A stretch of DNA of 64,000 bases from Thioalkalivibrio halophilus (GTDB lineage: Bacteria > Pseudomonadota > Gammaproteobacteria > Ectothiorhodospirales > Ectothiorhodospiraceae), in the NCBI RefSeq assembly GCF_001995255.1, contig NZ_MUZR01000014.1, positions 29,721-93,720 of the forward strand. The letters are read 5' to 3'. The notes beneath the pieces were generated by a model, which saw only the letters and a program-made list of their open reading frames with translations, had not been told where the DNA came from and did not search any database. Of this stretch, positions 1 to 8,082 are shown in pieces. Numbering within the stretch: the first letter of the stretch is position 1; the number at the start of each line of letters is the position of its first letter. The translations under genes and the position numbers were made by a program.

Positions 1-197
1 ACGAAGGGTCCGGCGGCCCGCGGGCTCCATTCATGGATGCCCCGGGCCAGGCGGGTCTTGCCGGTTCCCGACTCGCCCAGCAGCAGCATGCGAATGTCGC
101 TGCCCGCCGCCCGGCGGGCGAAGACCATCTGGTGATGGCAGTCCGGATCGGCCGAACGGAACGCGTCCGGCAGCCCCTCCCCACGATTCATTTTCAT
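1..197 (-). CDS. Sigma-54-dependent activator, AAA+ type (partial, 5' end only)
   Basis: Only the first 65 or so codons lie in the window; the gene runs off the left edge. The protein begins with about 20 residues and goes straight into an AAA+ domain with Walker [12 protein letters not shown] and the following [12 protein letters not shown], the standard layout of bacterial enhancer-binding proteins that open sigma-54 promoters. No N-terminal receiver or GAF domain fits in so short a leader, so it resembles PspF-type activators that lack a regulatory domain. ATG at 197 (or 191) follows GGAGAGGAAGG. The GAFTGA loop and HTH lie outside the window, so sigma-54 contact is inferred. It is divergent from the RND/globule cluster, which starts with a sigma-54 promoter, making it the likely activator. 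Confidence 0.8.
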   Translation of the reverse strand, partial: MKMNRGEGLPDAFRSADPDCHHQMVFARRAAGSDIRMLLLGESGTGKTRLARGIHEWSPRAAGPF

Positions 198-234
198 CGC
201 CTTCCTCTCCGGGAAACTCACCCGGAGTATGGCA

Positions 235-330
235 GCGGCGTTGCAACGCCGCCACCGCTGTTGCAACAAAAAAATTTACGAAGTAACAGATGCTTATATT
301 CGAATTCCCGGGTAGCGCGTGTTGCAACAC
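235..330. promoter_or_regulatory. Three TGTTGCAACA-type palindromes, candidate upstream activator sites
   Basis: The 8-bp palindrome GTTGCAAC occurs three times: 240-247 (inside an 18-bp perfect palindrome, 235-252), 260-267 (10-bp palindrome, 259-268) and 321-328 (12-bp palindrome, 319-330). The first two starts are 20 bp apart and the third is 61 bp further, close to whole helical turns. They lie about 70 to 150 bp upstream of the -24 element at 394. I infer these are the binding sites of the divergent activator; the two sites nearest its own start could also allow autoregulation. Confidence 0.65.
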
Positions 331-392
331 CCTGAGTGTGTGGTGTTTTTTTCACGAAGACAAATATCTGAAATTCAATAATATTCTAATAT

Positions 393-408
393 TGGCATTT
401 CTATTGCT
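393..408 (+). promoter_or_regulatory. Sigma-54 (-24/-12) promoter
   Basis: TGGCATTTCTATTGCT matches the sigma-54 consensus TGGCAC-N5-TTGC with GG at 394-395 and GC at 406-407, exactly 12 bp apart. Transcription would start near 418-420, leaving a leader of about 63 nt to the ATG at 483. The DNA between the upstream palindromes and this promoter is strikingly AT-rich compared with the rest of the window, as expected where IHF or intrinsic bending brings an activator to the promoter; no exact IHF site was seen. Confidence 0.75.
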
Positions 409-482
409 TGTATCGGGGCGTGCTTTTCTCTACAACGAAACAAGACCAACGGAACAGGCACGCTGTCGGGGGGGAGGTGCGA

Positions 483-1631
483 ATGACGCTGATGCGAACG
501 GCCAGCCTGATGCTGTGCATGGTCGCCCTGGTTGGTACGGCCGGGGCGCAGACCGCCTGGACGCCGGCCCAGAGCCCGGGAACCACGAGTCCGGACAATA
601 CCGGGGTCCATGTTGCTCAGCCGCTCGCCGCGGAGCGCCATACCGTCAGCGGCACGGTGATCCCGTTCAGTGAAGTGACCCTGCGGGCGCAGTCGGGTGG
701 CCGGGTGATCGCGGTCGAAGGGGTCGAGGGCGACCGCTTCGAAGCGGAAGAAGAACTGGTCGCGATCTCCGACGATCGCCTGCAGGCCCAACGCCAGGCG
801 GCGCTCGCCGAGATGCGCACCACCGAGGCGGCGATCCGCGAAGCACGCATGCAGTACGACCGCGAGGTCATTTCCCCGCGCTCACAGGACATCGGGCAGA
901 TGCCGGGCATGGGCATGCCGTCGATGTTCGACCAGATGTTCACGCGCAACATGGGGCAGTTCATGGGATTCGGTGACCCGACCCTGGACCGCACTACGGA
1001 TCTCTTTTCCCGCCACATCGGCGTCGATCAGGCCCGGGCGCGCTGGGAGCAGGCCCGGGCCCGCGTCGAGGAGCTCGACGTCGCGCTGGAGGACACCCGC
1101 TCCCGTGCTCCGTTTGACGGGGTGATCATGCACAAGCACGTGGAACAGGGCGATACCGTTCAGCCCGGGCATCCTCTGGTCACCTTCGGGCACCTGGATT
1201 ATCTGCGGGTGGAGGCGGCCGTGCCGGTTCGCCTGGTGCGTCAGCTGGACGTGGGCGACATCGTTCCGGTGACGCTCGACGGGCATGCCGAAGAAGTCAG
1301 CGCCCGGGTCTCGCGGATCTTCCCGCTGGCCGACCCGCAACGCCATACCGTGACCGTGAAGTTCGATCTGCCGCAGGAGGTCCGCGGCGGCCCGGGCATG
1401 TACGCCGAGGTGCATCTGCCGGGCGAAGTGACGCGCGAAGACCGGGTGGTGATCCCGGAGAGCGCGATCATCCCGGGCGGGGCCCTGCCGCGCGTGGCCG
1501 TGCTGGATGCCGATGACGAGGTGCGCATCCGCATGGTCCGGCTGGGGGCGTCGCGTGATGGCGGCGTGGTCGTGACCTCGGGGCTGGAGCCCGGGGCGCG
1601 GGTGCTGCGGCACCCCGGCGGCCGCCATTGA
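483..1631 (+). CDS. RND efflux periplasmic adaptor (MFP), exported, Met-rich insert
   Basis: 382 residues. ATG at 483 follows GGAGGTG and opens a signal peptide (MTLMRTASLMLCMVALVG, cleavage near AGA-Q); an upstream in-frame start at 408 falls inside the promoter and is rejected. The biotinyl-lipoyl-like half motif (RAQSGGRVIAVEGVEGDRF), a helical hairpin and the second half (RAPFDGVIMHKHVEQGDTV) identify a membrane fusion protein linking an inner-membrane RND pump to an outer-membrane channel. The hairpin holds a Met/Phe-rich stretch (around residues 138-160: GQMPGMGMPSMFDQMF), unusual for the family and reminiscent of soft-metal or thioether contact surfaces. First gene after the sigma-54 promoter, 42 bp before its pump. 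No outer-membrane partner gene is in the window. Substrate unknown. Confidence 0.9.
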   Translation: MTLMRTASLMLCMVALVGTAGAQTAWTPAQSPGTTSPDNTGVHVAQPLAAERHTVSGTVIPFSEVTLRAQSGGRVIAVEGVEGDRFEAEEELVAISDDRLQAQRQAALAEMRTTEAAIREARMQYDREVISPRSQDIGQMPGMGMPSMFDQMFTRNMGQFMGFGDPTLDRTTDLFSRHIGVDQARARWEQARARVEELDVALEDTRSRAPFDGVIMHKHVEQGDTVQPGHPLVTFGHLDYLRVEAAVPVRLVRQLDVGDIVPVTLDGHAEEVSARVSRIFPLADPQRHTVTVKFDLPQEVRGGPGMYAEVHLPGEVTREDRVVIPESAIIPGGALPRVAVLDADDEVRIRMVRLGASRDGGVVVTSGLEPGARVLRHPGGRH

Positions 1632-1673
1632 TGCGCTTCGAAATCGAACAATGACAGGACGTTCGCGCCAGAC

Positions 1674-4600
1674 ATGAGCGACCAGGAACCTCGCAACCAG
1701 GAACGGCCCGGCGATCACGCGACCGATCCCGGCATCGCCGGGCGCATGGCCCGCGCCTTCGTCCATTCGCCGCTGTCGCCGCTGCTGCTGCTGGCCAGCA
1801 TCGCGATCGGCATCCTCGGCCTGGTCGTCACGCCACGCCAGGAAGACCCGCAGATCTCGGTCCCGATGGTCGACATCATGGTGGAGTATCCGGGCGTACC
1901 GTCGGAGCAGGTGGCCAGTCTGGCCGCGCGGCCGCTGGAACGTCTGATGAGCGAGCTCTCGGGTGTCGATAACGTCTACTCGGTCTCGCAGCGAGGCGAG
2001 GCGATGGTTACCGTCCAGTTCGACGTCGGCGAGGAAATGGAATCCTCGGTGGTCAAGGTGCACGACCGGCTGATGTCGAACCGCGATCTGATGCCTCCGG
2101 GGGTCAGCGAACCGATGGTCAAGCCCAAGGGTGCGGATGACGTGCCGGTGGTGACGCTGACCTTCTGGTCGCACGAGGTCGATGACGCGATGCTGCGCCA
2201 GATCGCCCTGGACGCGCAGCAGCAACTCAACGAGGTACCCGACACCGCGCAGAGCTTCGTGGTCAGTGGCCGCGAGGAAAAACTGCGCATCGAGGTGCGG
2301 CCGGAACGGCTGGAAGGTTACGGGGTCACCCTGGATCAGATCGCGGGTGCGGTGCGTCAGGCCAATTCCGAACGCGGCGCGGGCGCGATCGAGGCGGGTG
2401 GACGGCACATGTCGGTGCACACCGGTTCGTTCCTGACCAGTGCCGAGGATGTCGAACGCCTGCTGATCTCGGTGGAAGACGGTCGCCCGGTGTATCTGCG
2501 CGACGTGGCCGACGTGAGCTATGGCCCGGGGGAGGTGGATCGCTTCGTGCGTCACTATTCCGGCCCGGCCGCCGAGGCACCCGATGCCGCACCGGAGGGT
2601 GCGTCCGCCGTGACCCTCGCGATCGCCAAGAAGCCCGGCAGTAACGGGGTCACGGTCGCCAATGGCGTGCTCGAACGCCTGGAGCGCCTGAAAGGCTCCG
2701 CCATCCCCGACAACGTGGGCGTCGAGATCTCGCGCGACTACGGCAAGACGGCCAACGAAAAGGTCAACGAGCTGATCTTCAAGCTGTTTGTCGCGACCTT
2801 CGCGGTGACCCTGCTGGTGGCGCTGTTCCTGGGGCTGCGCGCGGCACTGGTGGTGCTGATCGTGATTCCGGTTGTGATCCTGTTCACCGTGTTCAGCGCG
2901 TGGCTGCTCGACTACACCATCGACCGGGTGAGTCTGTTCGCGCTGATCTTCGCGATCGGGATCCTCGTGGACGATGCCATCGTCGTGGTGGAGAACATCT
3001 ACCGCCGCTGGCTGATGAAGCGCGGCCTGGATGCCGAAACCAACGTGGATGCGGTACGCGAGGTGGGCAACCCGACGATCCTCGCGACCTTTACCGTGAT
3101 CGCTGCACTGCTGCCCATGGGCTTCGTGTCCGGGATGATGGGTCCCTACATGCAGCCGATCCCGGTTCTGGGGTCGGTCGCCATGCTGTTCTCGCTGGTC
3201 GCGGCCTTCGTGTTCACCCCCTGGCTGACCCAGCGGCTGCGCCCGAGCATGGCCTACCTGGAGAAGGCCACCGAAAAGGAACACCGGCAGGCCGAGCGGC
3301 TGGGTACGTTCTTCCGCCGGGTGATCCCCGGGCTGGCGGACAATCCCGCCCGGGGCTACGCCTTCCTGGCCGGTATCGTGGTGGTGTTCTTCCTGATGGC
3401 CAGCCTGTTCTACACCACGGATGTCCGGGTGAAGATGCTGCCGCTGGACAACAAGCCCGAATTCCAGGTGATGATCAATTTCCCCGAGGGCACGGCGCTG
3501 ACCGAGACCGCCTCGCTCAGCGAAGCGATGGTGTCCGAGCTGCGGGAGTTCGAGGAAGTGACCGGGCTGCAGGCATATGTCGGCACTGCGGCGCCGTTCA
3601 ATTTCAATGGTCTGGTGCGTCATTACTACCTGCGCCAGGACCCCTGGCTGGGCGATATCCAGGTTCAGCTGGTGGACAAGGGCGATCGTGCGCGCTCCAG
3701 CCACGAGATCGCCACCGAGGCCCGTGAGCGTCTGACACCGCTGGCCCGCGAAGCCGGCGCCCGCATCGAAGTGGTGGAGATGCCGCCGGGGCCCCCGGTC
3801 CTGCAGTCGGTGGTCGCCGAGGTGTATGGCCCGGATGCCGATACCCGGCGTCAGGTCGCGCGCGACCTGGAAGGAATGTTCCGTGGGGCCGAACACGTGG
3901 CGGACGTCGACAGCTTCCTGCAGGCCCCGCACGACGTCTGGCATTTCGACGTGGACCGCGACAAGGCCCTGCGCCGCGGTGTCACCGTGGAGACCGTGAA
4001 CCAGACGCTGGAGACCGCGATCGGTGGCCGGGTCCTGGGCGACATCAAGGCGCGTTCGCTGGTGGAGCCGCACCTGATCGAGCTGCGCCTGCCACGCCCC
4101 ACGCGCTCCGATATCGGGCGTCTGGAACAGCTGCCGGTGGCCTCGCAGCATGGCGGGACAGTCAGCCTGGGCGAGCTGGGTCGGTTCGTCGAGCGCCCGC
4201 AGGACGAACCCATCTATCACAAGAACCTGAGGCCGGTGGAGTATGTCACCGGCGAAGTGGTGGGGCGTCTGGCGGCGCCGGTCTACGGGATGCTCGAGGT
4301 GCAGGAACAACTCGCCGATTACGAGCTTCCCGACGGCAGTCGGGTGCAGCCGCACTGGCTGGGACCGCCGCCGAACGACGGTTCCACGGCGTTCGAATGG
4401 GCCGGCGAATGGACGGTTACCTACGAGACCTTCCGCGACATGGGCATCGCGTTCGCCATCGCCCTGATTCTCATCTACATGCTTGTGGTCTGGGAGTTCG
4501 GGAACTTCGTGCTGCCGGGCATCATCATGGCCCCGATCCCGCTGACCCTGATCGGGATCATCCCGGGCCACTGGCTGTTCAACGCCGAATTCACCGCGAC

Positions 4601-5558
4601 CTCGATGATCGGGTTCATCGCTCTCGCAGGGATCATCGTGCGCAATTCCATATTGCTGGTCGATTTCGGTCGCCAGGCGGTGGATCAGGGACATGACGTC
4701 CGCGAGGCGATGATCCTCGCCTGTCAGGCGCGCACGCGGCCCATCATCATCACCGCGTTCGCGCTGCTCGCCGGTTCCAGCGTCATCCTGTTCGACCCCA
4801 TTTTCCAGGGCATGGCGATCTCGCTGATGTTCGGGACCATCGTGGCCACGCTGCTGACCCTGGTCGTTATCCCGCTGGGCTGTATCTCCGGGCGGCGCGC
4901 GTTCTGTCCCGCCTCGCTGGAAGACGGCGACGGCACCAACGGCTCCGGCTGTGCTACCCCGACGAGTGGCAGTGCCGGGACCGGCCGTGACGACAATCCC
5001 TTCGGCCCGGCCGAGGGCGGACCGGTCACACGCGCAGTCCAGTATCTCGGGTTGTATCTGCGCTGCCTGGCCGCCGCCTTCGTCGAGGGCATGCGCGATC
5101 TTTTCCTCGCCTTGTTGAAGCTTCTGCGCGGCCGTTTCGGGGCGCGCCCGGGGCCGGGGCCGGGGCCGGGCGGTGGCCCGAGATCCGGCGGTTCCGGCTC
5201 GGGCTCCGGGCCTTCTCCAGCCCCGTCGTCCGGTCCTGCGCCGGGTCCCCCCGCGTCGGGGGCCTCGGACGGCCCCTCCGGCCGTGGAGCGGACGCGGGT
5301 GCGAACGCCGAATCCGCGCCGGACGAGGGCCATGGATCGAAGGAGGGGGGTACGGCCGAGCCCCGGAAATCCGGCAGGGATACCCGTTCCGACGGATCGG
5401 AGAGCGCCGGGACGGAGACTCCGCAGGATCACGATTCCACCACCACGGAACAGAAGTCGGAACCCGGGGAAGACGGAAAAGAACCGTCTTCCTCGGGGGC
5501 GGGCCCCGGTGCACGCCATTCGGGTGGCCGCCGACGCCGGGGTATTCGGCTGAAATGA
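1674..5558 (+). CDS. RND-family inner-membrane transporter with a 220-residue C-terminal tail
   Basis: 1294 residues against about 1020-1080 for the family. TM1 follows a short cytoplasmic leader (SPLLLLASIAIGILGLVV), the porter domains carry standard sequences (RPLERLMSELSGVDNVYSVS), and TM4 has the proton-relay pair in GILVDDAIVVVENIYRR. The core ends after TM12 at about residue 1070. The remaining tail includes a hydrophobic or amphipathic stretch (about 1119-1150) and then roughly 140 residues of Gly/Pro/Ser/Asp/Glu-rich low complexity, ending in a basic patch (GGRRRRGIRLK). The tail would be cytoplasmic and is not explained by pump function. The closest pump type is the AcrB/HAE1-like group with a single adaptor. 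It sits between the adaptor and three exported Gly/Tyr-rich proteins, so its cargo may be linked to sulfur globules (inference). Confidence 0.9.
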   Translation: MSDQEPRNQERPGDHATDPGIAGRMARAFVHSPLSPLLLLASIAIGILGLVVTPRQEDPQISVPMVDIMVEYPGVPSEQVASLAARPLERLMSELSGVDNVYSVSQRGEAMVTVQFDVGEEMESSVVKVHDRLMSNRDLMPPGVSEPMVKPKGADDVPVVTLTFWSHEVDDAMLRQIALDAQQQLNEVPDTAQSFVVSGREEKLRIEVRPERLEGYGVTLDQIAGAVRQANSERGAGAIEAGGRHMSVHTGSFLTSAEDVERLLISVEDGRPVYLRDVADVSYGPGEVDRFVRHYSGPAAEAPDAAPEGASAVTLAIAKKPGSNGVTVANGVLERLERLKGSAIPDNVGVEISRDYGKTANEKVNELIFKLFVATFAVTLLVALFLGLRAALVVLIVIPVVILFTVFSAWLLDYTIDRVSLFALIFAIGILVDDAIVVVENIYRRWLMKRGLDAETNVDAVREVGNPTILATFTVIAALLPMGFVSGMMGPYMQPIPVLGSVAMLFSLVAAFVFTPWLTQRLRPSMAYLEKATEKEHRQAERLGTFFRRVIPGLADNPARGYAFLAGIVVVFFLMASLFYTTDVRVKMLPLDNKPEFQVMINFPEGTALTETASLSEAMVSELREFEEVTGLQAYVGTAAPFNFNGLVRHYYLRQDPWLGDIQVQLVDKGDRARSSHEIATEARERLTPLAREAGARIEVVEMPPGPPVLQSVVAEVYGPDADTRRQVARDLEGMFRGAEHVADVDSFLQAPHDVWHFDVDRDKALRRGVTVETVNQTLETAIGGRVLGDIKARSLVEPHLIELRLPRPTRSDIGRLEQLPVASQHGGTVSLGELGRFVERPQDEPIYHKNLRPVEYVTGEVVGRLAAPVYGMLEVQEQLADYELPDGSRVQPHWLGPPPNDGSTAFEWAGEWTVTYETFRDMGIAFAIALILIYMLVVWEFGNFVLPGIIMAPIPLTLIGIIPGHWLFNAEFTATSMIGFIALAGIIVRNSILLVDFGRQAVDQGHDVREAMILACQARTRPIIITAFALLAGSSVILFDPIFQGMAISLMFGTIVATLLTLVVIPLGCISGRRAFCPASLEDGDGTNGSGCATPTSGSAGTGRDDNPFGPAEGGPVTRAVQYLGLYLRCLAAAFVEGMRDLFLALLKLLRGRFGARPGPGPGPGGGPRSGGSGSGSGPSPAPSSGPAPGPPASGASDGPSGRGADAGANAESAPDEGHGSKEGGTAEPRKSGRDTRSDGSESAGTETPQDHDSTTTEQKSEPGEDGKEPSSSGAGPGARHSGGRRRRGIRLK

Positions 5559-5588
5559 GCAATCACTGAAAGAACCTCAAGGAGGTTA

Positions 5589-6332
5589 ATGATGAAGAAG
5601 CGATTTAATGCACGCATGCTCGGTCTGGCCATGGCCGGCGCCGCAGTGGTCTCGATGTCCGTGCTGGGCGCGGCCCAGGCGGAAGAAGGGAACCCGGGCG
5701 CTCAGGGTCAGCCGATGGGCCAGCATGCTCCGGTTCCCGGTCCCTGGGGCCAGCCGGGTCCGTATGGACAGGGCATGGGCGGGCATCAGGGCGGCGAGAT
5801 GATGCAGCGTCGCGATGCCTCCGGTGACTTCAGCTTCGGCATGTCCGGGCGCAGCCACGGGCAGGGCTACGGCCAGGGCCGCGGTCAGGGATATGGCCAG
5901 GGCCGCGGTCAGGGATATGGCCAGGGCTACGGTCAGGGTTACGGCCCGGGACATGGTTATGGCCCGCGGTATGGATACGGCCCGGGCCATGGTGCCGGCT
6001 ATGGTCCGCAGCAGGGTCATGGCCCCGGCATGATGCACGGTCCCGCGTACGGTCCCGGTTATGGTCCCGGTATGCAGGGTCCCGGAGGCTACGGCCAGAT
6101 GCCGGAATTTGATCCCGAAGATCTGCCGGAGGACATGCCGGAAGAGATGCGCGAGCGTATCGAGCGCATGCAGGCCGAGCGGCAGGAACGCATCGAGGAA
6201 ATGGAAGCCATGCGCGAGGCCCGAATGGAAGCCATGAAGAAGGGTCGCCAGGCCTACATGGAAGAGATGGAACGCCAGCGCGAGATGCGCATGGAGCAGA
6301 TGGAAGAGCGTCGCGACTCGGGGGACTACTGA
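5589..6332 (+). CDS. Exported Gly/Tyr/Gln-rich protein, sulfur globule protein-like, with acidic-basic helical C-terminus
   Basis: 247 residues; ATG after a consensus AAGGAGG at 5579-5585. Signal peptide (residues 1-31, ending AAQAEE). A spacer leads to SGDFSFGMSGRSHGQGYG and then [12 protein letters not shown] repeats up to about residue 165. The last 80 residues are a charged, Met-rich predicted helix (EEMRERIERMQAERQERIEE and similar). The Gly-Tyr repeats and the D-F-x-F-x-x-S/A-x-R motif recall the sulfur globule envelope proteins of purple sulfur and Thioalkalivibrio-type bacteria, and the motif recurs in the protein at 6896. The helical tail is not part of classic sulfur globule proteins. 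Two exact 24-bp repeats (5871-5918) suggest expansion by slippage. Function inferred from composition and context. Confidence 0.7.
   Translation: MMKKRFNARMLGLAMAGAAVVSMSVLGAAQAEEGNPGAQGQPMGQHAPVPGPWGQPGPYGQGMGGHQGGEMMQRRDASGDFSFGMSGRSHGQGYGQGRGQGYGQGRGQGYGQGYGQGYGPGHGYGPRYGYGPGHGAGYGPQQGHGPGMMHGPAYGPGYGPGMQGPGGYGQMPEFDPEDLPEDMPEEMRERIERMQAERQERIEEMEAMREARMEAMKKGRQAYMEEMERQREMRMEQMEERRDSGDY
5871..5918 (+). repeat. Tandem 24-bp exact repeat inside the Gly/Tyr-rich gene
   Basis: Two adjacent identical copies (5871-5894 and 5895-5918) encode the repeating GQGRGQGY unit. In-frame, so copy-number change would lengthen the Gly-Tyr domain without breaking the protein. Confidence 0.85.
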
Positions 6333-6382
6333 GCACCGGGTGACGCATGGGAGCGAGGCGAATGGCGTTCGGAGGTGACGGC

Positions 6383-6799
6383 ATGCAGCGGGGAGCAACA
6401 GCGGGGCGGAGCGTCCTGCTGGTGGCCCTGGTGACGGTCGGGCTGATGGTGGCCGCTGCGGCTGCCGAGGCCCGGGAACGTCACAACCCGTGGCATGCCG
6501 GACCGCCATCCGCGGCCGATGCGGGAGAGCCGGGAGGCTTCACCCGGAGCGAACCCCGGTCGGCTGGATCGTTCCCTCCGCCGGACTACGATCCGGCGCG
6601 GCGGGGACGCGAGGACCGCTCGCGCGTTCCCGCAGGTGAAGCACGCCCGGGTCCCGGGATGTCGCCCTACGGTTACGGGTCCGGTCCGTATCCGTATGGC
6701 GGCCACCGGGGACCGGGGGCAAGTGAACCGGGCATGTCAGGATATGGATTCCCGTTCTTCGGCGGCCCGGGTTCATGGGGACCCTTTTCGGGGCCCTGA
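6383..6799 (+). CDS. Small exported Gly/Pro/Tyr-rich protein, globule-protein-like
   Basis: 138 residues from ATG 6383, chosen because GGAGGTG at 6371-6377 sits at the right distance; the in-frame ATG at 6347 lacks a site. A signal anchor (SVLLVALVTVGLMVAAAAA, then AEARE) is followed by a charged, Pro-rich middle and a C-terminal Gly/Tyr/Pro segment with FPFFGGPGSWGPF, which resembles [10 protein letters not shown] in the protein at 6896. I infer it is a third, divergent member of the same exported family. No catalytic motif is visible. Confidence 0.65.
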   Translation: MQRGATAGRSVLLVALVTVGLMVAAAAAEARERHNPWHAGPPSAADAGEPGGFTRSEPRSAGSFPPPDYDPARRGREDRSRVPAGEARPGPGMSPYGYGSGPYPYGGHRGPGASEPGMSGYGFPFFGGPGSWGPFSGP

Positions 6800-6803
6800 A
6801 TCA

Positions 6804-6819
6804 CCTGCCTTCGGGCAGG
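6804..6819 (+). promoter_or_regulatory. UUCG-capped intercistronic hairpin
   Basis: CCTGCC-TTCG-GGCAGG forms a 6-bp stem with the very stable UUCG tetraloop and no T-run behind it. Rather than a terminator it may be an mRNA processing or stability element between the second and third Gly/Tyr-rich genes. Confidence 0.45.
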
Positions 6820-6895
6820 GGCCGGTGCGTGACCGCCCTCCGCGCATCGGTGGCAGAAATGGGAGGGCATGTCTCCGAGAGGAGGAGGTAACACT

Positions 6896-7333
6896 ATGAG
6901 CAAGTTTCTGAAAGCAGCCGTTCTTGCGGCATCCATGGCCGGTCTGGCCGCTGCCCCGATGATGGCTTCCGCGCAGTGGGGCGGCCCGGGGTATGGCGGC
7001 CCGGGCTACGGGGCTCCGTACGGTCCCGGTTATGGCTATGGCCCCGGCTACGGTGGCATGCCGTTCTTTGGCGGTCCGGGTTACGGCCGCGGCCACAACA
7101 TGGGCGACATGATGGGCGACATGATGGGCGATTTCGATTTCTCCGCCCGCGGTCGCGGTCATGGTCACGGCTACGGTCACGGGCGTGGTGACGGCTACGG
7201 CTATGGTCGTGGTCAGGGCTACGGTCCCGGCTACTATGGCCATCCGGGCTACGGTTACGGCCCCGGGTACGGCTATGGCCCGCAGCAGGGCATGCCGCAG
7301 CAGGGCATGCCGCAGCAGCAGCAAGAGCAGTGA
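6896..7333 (+). CDS. Sulfur globule family protein (exported Gly/Tyr-rich)
   Basis: 145 residues; ATG 6896 follows GAGGAGGTAACACT. Signal peptide 1-27 (AALAASMAG..., cut after ASA-Q). The mature protein is Gly/Tyr/Pro/His-rich ([24 protein letters not shown]) with a central acidic-Met patch [20 protein letters not shown] and a C-terminal Gln-Met tail ([11 protein letters not shown]). It is the member of the trio closest to the sulfur globule (Sgp) family as I remember it: short, exported, aromatic and Gly-rich, with a central D/M patch. Such proteins coat sulfur globules stored outside the cytoplasm during sulfide or thiosulfate oxidation. It lies between a UUCG hairpin and a strong terminator, compatible with separate high expression. 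Confidence 0.75.
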   Translation: MSKFLKAAVLAASMAGLAAAPMMASAQWGGPGYGGPGYGAPYGPGYGYGPGYGGMPFFGGPGYGRGHNMGDMMGDMMGDFDFSARGRGHGHGYGHGRGDGYGYGRGQGYGPGYYGHPGYGYGPGYGYGPQQGMPQQGMPQQQQEQ

Positions 7334-7364
7334 TCTGCTCGCACGGGCTCGCCCGTGCATGATC

Positions 7365-7394
7365 GGCTGCCCGGTTCGCCGGGCAGCCCGTTTT
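7365..7394 (+). terminator. Rho-independent terminator with UUCG loop
   Basis: A perfect 10-bp stem GGCTGCCCGG/CCGGGCAGCC (7365-7374 and 7379-7388) closes a TTCG loop and is followed by CGTTTT. A smaller stem-loop GCACGGG/CCCGTGC precedes it at 7341-7358. It splits the globule-protein genes from the ParA gene, so downstream genes need read-through or their own promoter. Confidence 0.8.
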
Positions 7395-7420
7395 CGAATT
7401 CAATGGATCCGGGAGCCGCA

Positions 7421-8047
7421 ATGCTGACCGTGGTGGCCAACCTGAAGGGTGGAACGGGCAAGAGCACCGTCGCTTTCAATCTCGCGCTCTGGCTGCTCGC
7501 GAAAGGGCACCGCGTGCAGGCCGTGGACCTGGATCCGCAGGGGACTCTCGGCGATGTCCTGGAAGTGCGGCAGGAGGAGGGGTACAGCCCCGCGCTCCCC
7601 GCCACGACCGATGCCGACGTCGCGCTGGGTCGGCAGGGGGATTTCGATCACTGGCTGGTGGACGTCGGGCCCTCCGCCATGGACACCCTGATGCAGGCGG
7701 TCGCCGCCGCGGACCGGGTGCTGATCCCGGTGCCGCCCAGTCAGGCCGACGTCTGGTCCACTCACCGTTTCGTGCGCGAGATCCAGGGGCGTCGGACCGA
7801 TCGCGACACAGGCCCCGGCATCGAGGTATTCATCAATCGCGCCGACACGCACCAGTTCGTGCGCGAGACCGAGGAGACTGCGGAGGCCCTGCAGCAGATC
7901 GAGGGTATCCGTTTTCTGCGCCCTCGGCTGAAGCAGCGCACGGCCTTCCGTCGGTCGTTCAGCGAGGGTCTCGCGGTGAACGAGCTGGAGCCATCCGGCA
8001 AGGCGGCGGAGGAGCTGGATCGACTGGCCCGGGCAATTTTCGGATAA
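7421..8047 (+). CDS. ParA/MinD-type positioning ATPase (orphan)
   Basis: 208 residues from ATG 7421 (GGGAG five bases before; earlier in-frame ATGs overlap the terminator). The N-terminus LTVVANLKGGTGKST is a deviant Walker A with both lysines; VDLDPQG and WLVDVGP match the A' and B motifs. Length is that of small ParA/ParF-type ATPases without an N-terminal HTH. No parB or parS is nearby; instead the neighbours are two membrane-anchored helical proteins and a dynamin-like GTPase. Orphan ParA proteins of this kind position carboxysomes, chemosensory clusters and other cargo on the nucleoid. Here the cargo may be the globule-forming apparatus (inference). Confidence 0.85.
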   Translation: MLTVVANLKGGTGKSTVAFNLALWLLAKGHRVQAVDLDPQGTLGDVLEVRQEEGYSPALPATTDADVALGRQGDFDHWLVDVGPSAMDTLMQAVAAADRVLIPVPPSQADVWSTHRFVREIQGRRTDRDTGPGIEVFINRADTHQFVRETEETAEALQQIEGIRFLRPRLKQRTAFRRSFSEGLAVNELEPSGKAAEELDRLARAIFG

Positions 8048-8082
8048 AAAGGGGCTATCCCCTCCAGGAAACGAGGTGACAA

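Noticed and set aside
882..5519. A 1545-codon open frame on the minus strand
   Set aside because: It is opposite the adaptor and RND genes, has no ribosome site and its His/Arg/Gly-rich sequence is a by-product of high GC at third positions.
5863..7300. Repeats resembling a CRISPR array
   Set aside because: The repeats are in-frame Gly-Tyr codons, not evenly spaced palindromic repeats with unique spacers.
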